A program made the translations under genes and the position numbers. Shown here in pieces: positions 16,269 to 26,000 of a stretch of 36,448 nt of DNA. The stretch is from positions 1 to 36,448 of the forward strand of contig JAQUEX010000010.1 of NCBI GenBank assembly GCA_028684935.1, read 5' to 3'. This DNA comes from Kiritimatiellia bacterium. GTDB taxonomy: Bacteria > Verrucomicrobiota > Kiritimatiellia > RFP12 > UBA1067. Numbering within the stretch: the stretch's first letter is position 1; every line of letters begins with the position of its first letter. The notes under the pieces were generated by a model. It was not told where the DNA came from. It was given only the letters and a program-made list of their open reading frames with translations, and searched no databases.

Positions 16269-16313
16269 GGCTTTCAGCTTGGATACGGCACGCTGCTGTA
16301 TTACCCTCCTGTC

Positions 16314-16943
16314 ATGCAAAAGATCTCTTCCACCTGTTTGAAACTCGGCGTGCTGGGCTCAGGGTCCGGATCGAACATGCAGTCGGTCTTGGACGCGATC
16401 GCCGCCGGCACTTTGAACGCCGAGATGCGTCTCGTTCTCTCTGACGTGCCGGATGCCCGCATCCTTGAGCGCGCCCGCAGCCATGCGATCCCTTGTGCCT
16501 GGCTGGACTGTGCCCCCTACAAGACCAAGCTGGACGGAGAGGCAGAGCAGCGCTGCATCCGGATGCTGCAGGACGCCGGCGTCGACACCGTGATCTTGGC
16601 CGGTTTCATGCGGATCGTGAAGCCGGGCCTGCTCGCGGCCTTCCCGCACCGCGTGCTCAATATCCACCCCGCGCTGTTGCCGTCCTTCCCGGGCTTGCAG
16701 GCGTGGGCGCAGGCGTTGGCATATGGGGCCAAGGTGGCCGGCTGTACCGTGCATTTCGTCGATGCCGGCACGGACACGGGGCCGATCATCGTTCAGCGCT
16801 GCGTGCCGGTGCGAGAGGATGACACCCCCGAATCGCTGCACGCGCGCATCCAGGTTGAAGAACACCAAGCCTATCCGCACGCCCTCAGCTTGCTCTCCGA
16901 AAACCGCCTGACTGTCGTCGGCCGCTCAGTTCGCATCGCATAA
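16314..16943 (+). CDS. purN: Phosphoribosylglycinamide formyltransferase (GAR transformylase 1)
   Basis: The 209-aa enzyme transfers a formyl group from 10-formyl-tetrahydrofolate to GAR, the third step of purine synthesis. Motifs are GVLGSGSGSNMQS for phosphate binding, VILAGFMRIVKPG, NIHPALLPSFPG with the catalytic Asn and His, and TVHFVDAGTDTGPII with the catalytic Asp. Length is normal for PurN. No clear Shine-Dalgarno or promoter is visible in the 45 nt between the upstream terminator and the ATG. Its stop codon overlaps the T-tract of the leftward terminator of the convergent gene. No other pur gene is nearby. Confidence 0.95.
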   Translation: MQKISSTCLKLGVLGSGSGSNMQSVLDAIAAGTLNAEMRLVLSDVPDARILERARSHAIPCAWLDCAPYKTKLDGEAEQRCIRMLQDAGVDTVILAGFMRIVKPGLLAAFPHRVLNIHPALLPSFPGLQAWAQALAYGAKVAGCTVHFVDAGTDTGPIIVQRCVPVREDDTPESLHARIQVEEHQAYPHALSLLSENRLTVVGRSVRIA

Positions 16944-16978
16944 AAAAACCTGCGCGACGCCGGATGCGTCGCGCAGGT
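16942..16978 (-). terminator. Intrinsic terminator of the zinc-finger gene
   Basis: A perfect 13-bp stem (16966-16978 with 16948-16960) and CGGAT-type loop is followed, read on the minus strand, by a run of seven T. The T-tract overlaps the purN stop codon, so the hairpin may also protect or end the purN message. Confidence 0.88.
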
Positions 16979-17014
16979 CCAGAAACGATGTTCCAGCCGG
17001 AAAGCGTGTTGCGC

Positions 17015-18856
17015 TTAATCCGTCGGCTTGTCCGTGTCAGCACGAGACTCCGTCGCCTGCGCGTCTGCATCTTCTACGACCGCTTCAGGCGCGGCCACGG
17101 GCGTGTCACAGGAGGCAACCGGCGCCGGCGCAGGTTCACCCCCATCGCCAGCAGGCGCTGCCGCCTCAGCTTCAGCGGCCTCGACGGCCGTCTCTTCCGG
17201 CGCGGCAGCCGGCTGATCAGGCGTAGCAGACGAAGTCTCTGAACGAGGCGCAGCGGCTTGAGGCTGACGCGCCGCGCCCTGTTGAGCGCCGGCCTGTTTC
17301 TCGCCTGGCAACACGCGGAATGCGGGATAATCAAGCGGGCCGCTCAAGACATCGTTGTAATACTCGACCACGTGGCCGCGTTCAACCAGCCACACGAGTT
17401 GGACGAGCGTTTCCTTGACTTTTTCCTCGTCGCCGCCAGCGATCGCAGCAACCATCTCCGCCTTGGTACAGGCGGGATGTTCGTTGACATAGGTCAACAC
17501 ATCGCGTAACGCCTGCACCGTGTGCGAAGGATCCAGCGCCAACGGCGTCTTGAGCATGACGAAGTCCTGCCCTTTGGGGTCATTCACACGGAACAGATGA
17601 AGCTTGCGGTGGCGGAAAGCCCCGCGCAGCGCGAAAAACAGCGATGCCGGAAAGCGGCGCTCGCGCAGCAGCATATCCTTCAGCGCGAAAAACAGCGGGC
17701 GACTCGACGTCTGCATGCCGACCGCCGCCGTGCAGATCAGGTGTCGCACGTTCGCGACCTGTCCCGGCAAAATTTCGCGCAGAAAAACCAGCTCGGCGAT
17801 ATCCCGCTCCATCGCAGGGGCCTTGGGCGCCGGCTCGGCATCCGCTTCGGCGCTTGCGCCGGGATCAGCGGCATCCTCAGCATCCACCGGCTCCGCCACG
17901 GTGGGCGCGGCACCCTTGCGACGGTAAATCTTTTTCTTGGTGCACTGCTGCCGCCATTTTTCGATGGCCTCGGGATCTCGCACGGTTTCGATGCGCGCGC
18001 GATAGGCCTCCTCGGAGAAGGTCGCGTAACGGGTCCGCAGCATCTCCTGCACCTTGCCGTTAAAACTGTGGTGATTCGGCGGCCCCAGCAACTCACCGCT
18101 CATGCCGCAGCGCGCGACACACACGAACGCGCCGGAGGGCGGCTCGCACGCCACCTCCTCCACATCAAAGAAATCATCCATGTGGCGATTCACCAGATGC
18201 GTACGGATCTCCTCCTCGGACAGCGCGGGCATGCCGCACACCTTGCATTGGAAGAGCGGCACCTGCTGATCCTTTAACGGTTCAATGCGGACCAGACAGG
18301 AGGCCGGATTGTCCAAGAAGAGCCAAGCGATATCGCGCAGGGGAAACGCACGATGCGACGTCTGAATGCGGCGAATGACCGCCCCCAGCGCCTTCTGCTC
18401 GGGCAGCACACGAATTTCAAGCGGCAACGCAGGCACCTCGGGGCGATCCTGCCGCGGCGGCCCACGGAAATCACGCCGAGGCGGATAGCCACCTCCGGAT
18501 TCCGGTCTGAAACCACCCTCTGCGCGCGGCCCGCGCAGATCGGCGACAGCCGCACGCGACTCAGGCCGCGGCATATTGCCGCCGGCAGGTCGCGCCCCGC
18601 GGTCATTCTCGCGGCGCGGTGGACGACGGTCCGGCTTGCGGCGGTCGCGACCGTCAGCCTCTCGCGGCGCACGGCGGTCACGACCGTAATCGCGCCCTCC
18701 CCGCCGGGAATCGCCGTCATCCGCAAACCGTTCGCTCTGAAAGCGCTGGATCGTCTCCTCGGGCGACGTGCGCGCCCAGCTCGGAGCAAAGTTCAAATCC
18801 AGTACAATCCCGCCGTTGTCCTGACCCTCAGGCTTCGCCTCTTCATTCTCACTCAT
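17015..18856 (-). CDS. Arg-rich protein with one C2H2 zinc finger, function unknown
   Basis: The 613-aa protein has four parts. Residues about 1-45 are acidic. Residues about 46-145 are disordered and rich in Arg, Gly, Asp and Pro, with RGG-like and RDRR motifs typical of RNA-binding tails. The folded middle part has a classical C2H2 finger with Cys204, Cys207, His220 and His225 (CKVCGMPALSEEEIRTHLV, then NRH), followed by more Cys and the phrase LGPPNHHSFNGKVQEML. A helical C-terminal domain (about 355-530, LFFALKDMLLRERRFPASLFF) includes a possible winged helix, and the last 80 residues are Ala/Glu/Pro-rich. There is no signal peptide. I do not recognise the family beyond this. A nucleic-acid-binding role is inferred. 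The start lacks a Shine-Dalgarno and lies about 10 nt from a predicted -10 box. Confidence 0.8.
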   Translation of the reverse strand: MSENEEAKPEGQDNGGIVLDLNFAPSWARTSPEETIQRFQSERFADDGDSRRGGRDYGRDRRAPREADGRDRRKPDRRPPRRENDRGARPAGGNMPRPESRAAVADLRGPRAEGGFRPESGGGYPPRRDFRGPPRQDRPEVPALPLEIRVLPEQKALGAVIRRIQTSHRAFPLRDIAWLFLDNPASCLVRIEPLKDQQVPLFQCKVCGMPALSEEEIRTHLVNRHMDDFFDVEEVACEPPSGAFVCVARCGMSGELLGPPNHHSFNGKVQEMLRTRYATFSEEAYRARIETVRDPEAIEKWRQQCTKKKIYRRKGAAPTVAEPVDAEDAADPGASAEADAEPAPKAPAMERDIAELVFLREILPGQVANVRHLICTAAVGMQTSSRPLFFALKDMLLRERRFPASLFFALRGAFRHRKLHLFRVNDPKGQDFVMLKTPLALDPSHTVQALRDVLTYVNEHPACTKAEMVAAIAGGDEEKVKETLVQLVWLVERGHVVEYYNDVLSGPLDYPAFRVLPGEKQAGAQQGAARQPQAAAPRSETSSATPDQPAAAPEETAVEAAEAEAAAPAGDGGEPAPAPVASCDTPVAAPEAVVEDADAQATESRADTDKPTD

Positions 18857-18865
18857 GGTGATTCT

Positions 18866-18895
18866 ATGTTACCGTTTGTTTGACCGACCGGTCAA
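18866..18895 (-). promoter_or_regulatory. Promoter of the zinc-finger gene with overlapping palindrome
   Basis: On the minus strand TTGACC (18895-18890) and TAACAT (18871-18866) are 18 nt apart. The palindrome TTGACC-N4-GGTCAA (18880-18895) overlaps the -35 box, the usual place for a repressor site, and resembles GACC-N4-GGTC operators of some TetR-family regulators. The predicted start leaves only about 3 nt before the ATG. Confidence 0.5.
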
Positions 18896-18901
18896 TGTGA
18901 T

Positions 18902-20854
18902 TTATGACACATGGCCCGCCGCGACAGCGGCCAAGAGGCCGCCGTTCAGCACAATTCGTTTCTGGCGGTCGCTCAGCGCCGCCGTGGCTGTGAACGAGGT
19001 CCCGCGCGTCGCGTTCACAAACGTGACCCGACCGTCACCCGCCAGCGCCGACCGGAACCCGTCACACGCCAGCTCGTCACCTTGCGCGACCGCATCGTAA
19101 TCCTCCGGACGATCAAAGATAAACGGGACGATACCGAAGTTGATCAAGTTCGCGCAGTGGATGCGTTCGATGCTCCTCGCCAACACCGCCTTGACGCCCA
19201 GGTACATGGGGCACATGGCCGCATGCTCGCGGCTCGACCCTTGCCCGTAGCTTTCGCCGGCCACGATCACGACGTGACGTCCCGCGTCACGGATCGCCGA
19301 GGCGTTCTTGTAGAACGCAGCATCGACATGCTCAAAGACATACTTCGCGTACTGCGGCACATTCGAGCGGTACTTCAGGCGCGCGCCGGCCGGCATGATG
19401 TGGTCGGTCGTGATCTTGTCGCCAACCTTGACGGCCGCCACGCCGTTGAGTGTCTCGGGCAGCGGCTTCCCGGCAGGGACCTCGCCGATATTCGGTCCGC
19501 GTACGATCGCCGTCTCCGGCACGCCGCGGCCGGCCGTCTCGCGAAAAAGAAACATGCTATCATCCACGTCAAACGTCGCCGGCTCTTCGACACCGGCCGG
19601 GACCGCTTCACAGGCGCGCGGATCGGTGAACACGCCGGTCAGCGCCGCCGCAGCAGCAGTCTCGGGACTCACGAGAAAGATCTGCGCGCTCAGCGTACCG
19701 GAACGCCCCTCAAAATTACGGTTGCTGGTGCGCAGGCTCACGGCGTCCGTGCCGGGCGACATATGGTTGCCGATGCAGAACCCGCAGGCGTTCTCCAGAA
19801 GGCGCACGCCGGCCTGCACTAAATCGGCGAGCAGCCCTTCCTTGGCCAGCATCGCCACCACCTGCCTCGAGCCCGGTGCCACACCGACCTCCACGTCAGG
19901 ATGCACCTTGCGGCCGCGCACCATCAGGGCCACGGTCTTGAGGTCACGGTAAGACGAATTGGTGCAGGAGCCGATCAGCACCTGATTGACGCGGCGGCCG
20001 GCCAGCGAGGCGATCGAGGCGACATTCCCGGGCGAGTGCGGGCATGCCGCCATGGGCTCCACAGCACCCAGGTCGATCTCAACCGTCTGCTCGTAATCCG
20101 CTCCGTCATCGGCCGTGAGTTCGACCCAATCCGCCTCGCGTCCCTGCGCCACCAAAAAAGCATGTGTCACTGCGTCGCTCGGGAAGACCGAGGTGGTGAC
20201 CCCCAACTCCGCGCCCATATTGGTGATCGTCGCGCGCGCCGGCACGCCCAGTGTCGAAACGCCCGGCCCGGCGTACTCCAGCACGCGCCCGACATTGCCT
20301 TTCGTTCCGAATCGCGCCAGCACAGTCAGGATCACGTCCTTCGCCGAGACGCCCGCCTGCAACGCCCCGGTCAGCAGCACCCGCGTAACCTTCGGGCAGG
20401 TCAGATAAAAAGGGCCGCCGCCCATGGCCACGGCCACGTCGATGCCGCCCGCGCCGATCGCGATCATGCCGATACCGCCGCCGGTCGGCGTGTGCGAGTC
20501 GCTGCCCAGCAGGGTGGCGCCCGGTTTGCCGAAGCGTTCCAGATGAAGCTGGTGGCAGATGCCGTTGCCCGGCCTCGAGAATACGATCCCGTACCGTTGC
20601 GCCACGCTTTTCAAATAGGCGTGGTCATCCGCGTTTTCAAACCCGACCTGAATCGTGTTGTGATCCACATAGCTCACCGCCAGATCGGCCTTCACGCGGT
20701 CAAGCCCCATACTCTCAAACTGCAGGTAGGCCATCGTGCCGGTCGCATCCTGCGTCAGGGTTTGGTCGATACGGATCGCGAGCTCCTCGCCAGGAACCAG
20801 ACTACCGGCGACCCGGTGCGCCGAAAGGATCTTCTCAACAATGTTCTTCGCCAT
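18902..20854 (-). CDS. acn: Aconitate hydratase
   Basis: The 650-aa enzyme isomerises citrate to isocitrate in the TCA cycle. It has the [4Fe-4S] cysteines in IGSCTNSSYRDL and ENACGFCIGNH, an N-terminal region with LLGSDSHTPTGGGIGMIAIG, and the swivel domain with VGDKITTDHIMPAGA and GESYGQGSSREHAAMCPMY. The CGFCIGNH form and short length point to the compact aconitase subfamily rather than the roughly 900-aa AcnA. The frame extends to 20926, but ATG 20854 has AGGAG at ideal spacing and begins MAKNIVEKIL. It lies 68 nt downstream of the GH106-like gene on the same strand, and no other TCA gene is present. Confidence 0.95.
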   Translation of the reverse strand: MAKNIVEKILSAHRVAGSLVPGEELAIRIDQTLTQDATGTMAYLQFESMGLDRVKADLAVSYVDHNTIQVGFENADDHAYLKSVAQRYGIVFSRPGNGICHQLHLERFGKPGATLLGSDSHTPTGGGIGMIAIGAGGIDVAVAMGGGPFYLTCPKVTRVLLTGALQAGVSAKDVILTVLARFGTKGNVGRVLEYAGPGVSTLGVPARATITNMGAELGVTTSVFPSDAVTHAFLVAQGREADWVELTADDGADYEQTVEIDLGAVEPMAACPHSPGNVASIASLAGRRVNQVLIGSCTNSSYRDLKTVALMVRGRKVHPDVEVGVAPGSRQVVAMLAKEGLLADLVQAGVRLLENACGFCIGNHMSPGTDAVSLRTSNRNFEGRSGTLSAQIFLVSPETAAAAALTGVFTDPRACEAVPAGVEEPATFDVDDSMFLFRETAGRGVPETAIVRGPNIGEVPAGKPLPETLNGVAAVKVGDKITTDHIMPAGARLKYRSNVPQYAKYVFEHVDAAFYKNASAIRDAGRHVVIVAGESYGQGSSREHAAMCPMYLGVKAVLARSIERIHCANLINFGIVPFIFDRPEDYDAVAQGDELACDGFRSALAGDGRVTFVNATRGTSFTATAALSDRQKRIVLNGGLLAAVAAGHVS

Positions 20855-20922
20855 GCGTTGCTCCTGATTGAAAGCCCGTATGGTGCATGAAATGGCGGTG
20901 CGCAACAAGCCCAAACTTGGCG

Positions 20923-22869
20923 TCACCGGCCAAACACGATAAAGCAGGCATCCTGAGCCCCGAGAAAGATGGAGGCCGTTACCCGCCCGTCCGCCTCGCG
21001 GCGGACATCCGTCTCGACCCGGCCGATCTCTCCGGTCAACGGATCCCAGCGTTCGGGCACCCCCTTGCCCGTATCGCGGAAGACACAGGTCACGCGCCCC
21101 GGTTCCGTATGCTCGTTGACGAGAAAATAGAACTCATGCGTTGCCGAGCGCCGATGGACAAACCGGACCTGGAATCCCGCTGTATCCGTCCGCCACACCA
21201 TATCCGGCGTGATGCCGGGCAGCGGGTCCGAACAGTGTGCCGGCACCCTCGCCACGTCCCCCCCAGCGAGTTGCGTCAACCGCGAAACAACGGACGCTCC
21301 CCCGTCTTCGGCCTCTTCCGTCAGCAGCCAGACGCGCACGCCGCGTGCTGCGATCATGCGCACGAGACGTTCATTCTCGGCATGTCGCAGCACCGGCTCT
21401 GCGACGGCCAAACCCGTATACTCGCGCTCCGATTCAAACAGGATCCGGCCGTTTTTGACGGACGCGGCTGCAAGCATCACGCCGTTTACGGCATCCGCCG
21501 AATAACCGGCCAGAACGGGCAACGGGCTCTCTGCCCAGACCACGAGGTCGCCAACCGGCACGCCCTGCTGCAGCAGAAGCTGGCACCTGTGCGCATAGAG
21601 GCAGCCGTCGCGCAGCGAACGGAAGGCCGTGTCGTCGCTGGGCAACGCGCCGCCGACATCCAGCAAAAGCCGTGTCGCACCGTCCGCATACAGGCCGTCG
21701 AGCGCATGCTTCCAAGGAAACGGCAGCAGCACGGCGGCCGGCGAGGGCTCGACCTCGTGCGGCGCCAACCACCCCATCACCACGCGCCGTCCCAGGGTAC
21801 GCGCTCCGCCAGCGGCCCGCGCATTGGCTTCGCGCGCGGCAGCGCGCGATGATCCGACCAGTATCGGGCGGCGGAAACGCCACGCGACCTCGACCGGATC
21901 AACGGGCGCCTGATCAACACGAATACCGGCATCCAGCCCCGCTTCGTGTACCAGCTCATCCACCGTCTTGCCGCACCGTTCACGCCAAAGGGTGCACACG
22001 GTCTGCGCCATCTGCTGCCGTACAAAGGCGGCCGTCGCCTCACCGCCCACCGCCACGCCGGTCCATGCCGGAAGGGAACGAGTCAACCCCAGTCCGCTGC
22101 GCTTCAAAAACGTCTCAGGCATGTCAGCAGCCCATGCCATGTCTGTACGAGGAAGCCCAGACAGGTGCACCCAGAGAAGCGTGCTGCCGTACGTCTGTTT
22201 CAGGCGACTTTGACAGGCAAAGAGCCATTGGTTGACATGCCGGAAAAATGCCGTGCCGTCATAAGGATCGATCCGAGGCGGCTCGGCATCGACGACGCCA
22301 AACCGATAGACCCTCCATACGCCGCCTGTCGGCAGCGACTGGGCGGACAGATCCACCAGGTGGTGCGGATGCAATTCAGTCACGCCGACGGGCACGGCCT
22401 GGCACGTTACGCTGCGATAGGAGTCTGGCGGCGTGGCGACCCGCGGTGTCATGCGCGGCACGCCGTCGGAAGCAGGCCGCACGGTTTCTGCGGACCAGAC
22501 CCATTTCTTCGCATGCGGCGCGGATGCCGCCTCGTCCTGCGAGATGAAAAAATCAGTGAGCCCCGTTTCGAGCCCCAACTGGCGCGCGCGGTCCAGCGCG
22601 CGCGCCACCCCCTCCCACACCGCTTCGTCTGCCGTCGGCACGGCAAGAAGAACACCGCCGGCGCCGATATCGCGCGCCCGTTCAAGCTGGCGCCCCACGC
22701 CCTCCCCCAAGAGCCCCTCGCGGTCTGCGGTGAGCGATATGCAGGGACGGGCTGCGTTCGGCGGCGGCGCGCGGAACTGCTCGTCAAGTTCCGTCCCGCA
22801 CGCGCTCACCGCCAAAGCACAGCCCAAACGCGTGAACCATGCACATGAACCCGTCAAGTTGACCGTCAT
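20923..22869 (-). CDS. GH106-like glycoside hydrolase lipoprotein, shortened
   Basis: The 648-aa protein has a lipoprotein-type N-terminus with lipobox VSAC around residue 24. Its C-terminal half has phrases typical of GH106 and related alpha-L-rhamnosidase-like proteins: VNGVMLAAASVKNGRILFES, VRFVHRRSATHEFYFLVNEH and ERWDPLTGEIGRVE. The N-terminal half looks like a TIM-barrel remnant (ARDIGAGGVLLAVPT). GH106 proteins are usually about 1000 aa or longer, so this one is short, lacks the long C-terminal accessory domains and may be catalytically divergent. It would sit in the envelope facing outwards and act on polysaccharide. No clear Shine-Dalgarno precedes the ATG. It is divergent from the giant-protein operon, with 165 nt between. 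Confidence 0.65.
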   Translation of the reverse strand: MTVNLTGSCAWFTRLGCALAVSACGTELDEQFRAPPPNAARPCISLTADREGLLGEGVGRQLERARDIGAGGVLLAVPTADEAVWEGVARALDRARQLGLETGLTDFFISQDEAASAPHAKKWVWSAETVRPASDGVPRMTPRVATPPDSYRSVTCQAVPVGVTELHPHHLVDLSAQSLPTGGVWRVYRFGVVDAEPPRIDPYDGTAFFRHVNQWLFACQSRLKQTYGSTLLWVHLSGLPRTDMAWAADMPETFLKRSGLGLTRSLPAWTGVAVGGEATAAFVRQQMAQTVCTLWRERCGKTVDELVHEAGLDAGIRVDQAPVDPVEVAWRFRRPILVGSSRAAAREANARAAGGARTLGRRVVMGWLAPHEVEPSPAAVLLPFPWKHALDGLYADGATRLLLDVGGALPSDDTAFRSLRDGCLYAHRCQLLLQQGVPVGDLVVWAESPLPVLAGYSADAVNGVMLAAASVKNGRILFESEREYTGLAVAEPVLRHAENERLVRMIAARGVRVWLLTEEAEDGGASVVSRLTQLAGGDVARVPAHCSDPLPGITPDMVWRTDTAGFQVRFVHRRSATHEFYFLVNEHTEPGRVTCVFRDTGKGVPERWDPLTGEIGRVETDVRREADGRVTASIFLGAQDACFIVFGR

Positions 22870-23034
22870 GCCGCCGACTTTAGCATACTTGGCCGATATC
22901 CGCCACAGTGACAGCGCACCAAAACCGCCCGATAAAAAAATTAAAAATCACTCATTTTCTTCTTGCGCATGCCGAAGAACCGTGAAACACTAGCAGCGAT
23001 CAATGGTTATATTTTCTTGCAAGGAGTGAAGAGC

Positions 23035-26000
23035 ATGCCCTCCGAGCTATCCAGTGAGTGTACAGAAAGCGGGCCGCAAGGCAAGAAGGCGGGTTTGGGC
23101 TTGGCGTTGTCAGTCTGCATCGCCGGCGTGTGGTCTCTTTCACTCGCCGCGCATGCGGCCTTGAGTCCGCCGCTCGCGGAGGACGGTTCGCGCGGCGGTC
23201 TGGGCACGATCACCTCTTGGTCATTCGCGTCGAACAACGCAGGCCGTGTCACGCTGCCCGGAACCGTTCTGGACCGCTTTGATCAGACCGGCACGCCTTT
23301 CTTCTCAAGCTCCTTCTTCCGCGGCAACCTCTACCATGCCGACGCGGCCTGCACGCTGCTGGGGCACGAGTTTTACTTGGAACGAAACACGCCCGTCGAG
23401 GTGACGTTCAGCGTCTACGAGGGCGCCACCGCCGCAGGGCCCTTCATCCGGGTCGACGAGGTGACCGTGCTGGCCCCGGCCGGAACGGGATATGTCGCAA
23501 GCGGACAGCGCGGCGTGACGCTGCGCGCGGGCTATACCTACGCGGTCGGCGCGGCCGTCGCAGAATCGGCGTATTTCCAGCGCCCCACCGTCACCCTGCC
23601 CTTTGACAACGGCGACCTGAGCTGCGTGAACGGGCTCCTTTTTTCCGGCCTCCCCGGCGCCACCGTCAGCGCGTTCAGCACGGCCACCAATCCTTACCGG
23701 CAGCGCCTGCGCCTGGGCGGTCCGAGCGATGTCGTGCCCGGCGGCACCACCCTGATGCTGTTGGAAAGCGTCGGCATGAGTATGCGCGGCAACCTCTACG
23801 CACCCTCACAAAACACCTGGTTGCTCGGGCACGGCCTCTATGTGCCGCGCGGCAGTGACCGAACGATGCGTCTTTTCGTCTACGAAAGCGCCGAGCGCAC
23901 CGGCACCTACGCGCGTGTCGATATGCAGACCGTCACCGTGCCGGCCGGCACCAACTACATCGCGGTCTCCACCCGTATCCCGATGCAGGCCGGACGCTTC
24001 TACATGATCGGTGCCTGGGGCACCAGTTATTCCTGTTACCGGGCCAGCGGCTATTATGCCACACCCCAGGACTTCTCATGGGGCCGCGCCGTCGAGGGTT
24101 ATTCGAGTGTTTACCTTTTGAACGGACCTCCCGACACCTTCGTCAAGTCATCGACAACCAACACCACCGTCTACTGGGGCTGCGTCACCGTCGGCGACCT
24201 GCCCGCCTTGCGTATGGACACCTCCGTGTACAACCAGATGTCGACCAACAGCGCCACGGTCCTGCTCGACACGCAAGGGTATGACAATCTCTACCTCGCC
24301 TTTGACCACCGGGAAGCCGGCGACGAGGCCCATGACGGGGACGGCGTCTTCGTCAGCTCCAACGGCACCTCGTTCCGCAGGATCTTGCAGATCGACACCA
24401 CGTCGTCGGGCTGGACCCGTCATGAGATCGACCTGATCCCGCTGGCGCGCGCCGCCGGCGTGCCGACAGACGGACAGCTCCATGTGCGTTTCCAACAGAT
24501 GGACAATTACCCGTGGACCGGCGGGGACGGGCGCGAATTCTCCGGCATCCTGTTCCACGCCAAGCCGGATTTTGGCTGGTATGCGCTGGACACGACCCAG
24601 CCGAAATATCTGTTCCGCGGCAAAGTCGTTAAAACATTTTCTCTCTCCGGCACACTGGCGCTCGCGGGCGGAACCAACGCCGTGGCGGATCTGGCAATCA
24701 ATACGCGTTACCGATTAAACGACCCGGTCGGGCCGGTGCAAACCACATACGACGCATTGTCCCTCGATCTTCCGGCGCTGGGCCATCGCCACATGCCCTT
24801 CGGCACCACCGTCACGGTCCCTGCCTCCACCACCCTCACGCAAAGCGTTTATCAGATCCATGTCGACCTGGACTACGGGGCCAACTTCAGCGAGGGCAAC
24901 GAGAGCAATAACACCGACCGCACCGAGTTCCTTGTCAACCACTACGCCGGCACCCTGCGCTTCGGCACGGTGTCCACCTTTGTCACGCTGAGCGACTGGG
25001 ATTTCCAGGTCGGCTACGGGGCTCCCCTTTTCTCGCCCGAGCGGCACGTCATCACCGGCAACGGCACGGTCGCCGGACAGAGCTTCTCCTTCACGAACCT
25101 GAAGGTCCGCAAGGATCCCATAACCGGAATCTACAGCGTCGACCCTGCCGAAACCCAGACCATCACGCTGTATGGCCTGACCAATACCCTCGGCAGCGTG
25201 TCTGGCGTCCGTTTCCGCTATAACAGCCCGATCACTCTCAGCAAAGACGGCGCTCAGGGCATCGTCTCGGCCCTCATGCCGGCCGGCTGCGCCTTCGCCG
25301 CGCGTCCGGACATGCCGTGGGGCATGCCTTTCACCGACGCCATCCCGGTCTGGTTCAACAGCCTGCTGTATCCGACCGGCATCCTGACGACCGCCCCGCC
25401 CTATGGCTTTTTCTTTGAAGAGTCCAAGCCCCTCTACTTTGATGTCACCAGCCTGCAATGGGACACCGCCGCCGGCAGACTGTCTCTCACGGTCGCCGAC
25501 CTGCTTTATGCGCACGCGCCGGCCCTTGATGAACTTGAGGCGCTGAAATCCGCCGGCCTGATCAGCAGCCAAGACGCGCTGCGCCGCAGCAACGACGGTT
25601 ATTATCGTACCGCAGCCCCGCTGAGCGGCACGGTCCAGGTCACGCCGGACAGCGCCGGCGCCGCGCAACTCGACTTTGCGGTCTCTCTGAAAGCCGGCGC
25701 GTTTGTCGCGCACATGCCCTACGATGTCGCCATCGACTGGCGAGACACCGGCCACCTTGCCATCTCCAATGACCTCCCGGTGGTTGACCCGGCCGCGAGC
25801 GTACTGAACGACGGCCAGGATATGCGCGTCACCTATAACAGCGGCTGTCCCGGCGGATGTGTCGGCGGCGACATGATCCTCACTCAGGAGTGCTACAACG
25901 CGTACGCGGCCTTTTTCTTCACGCAGGACGGCGGCCTCTTCGTGCCCTGCGAGTTCCGAGGCGTGGATGCGGAGATCCACTGGGGGTATATCGCGTCGCT

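Noticed and set aside
20855-20926. Upstream extension of the aconitase reading frame
   Set aside because: The extra 24 codons match no aconitase N-terminus, and the ATG at 20854 has AGGAG at proper spacing.
23008-23013. TATATT as -10 box of the giant-protein operon
   Set aside because: No -35 element at suitable spacing, and the start would fall on the Shine-Dalgarno, so the operon promoter remains unassigned.
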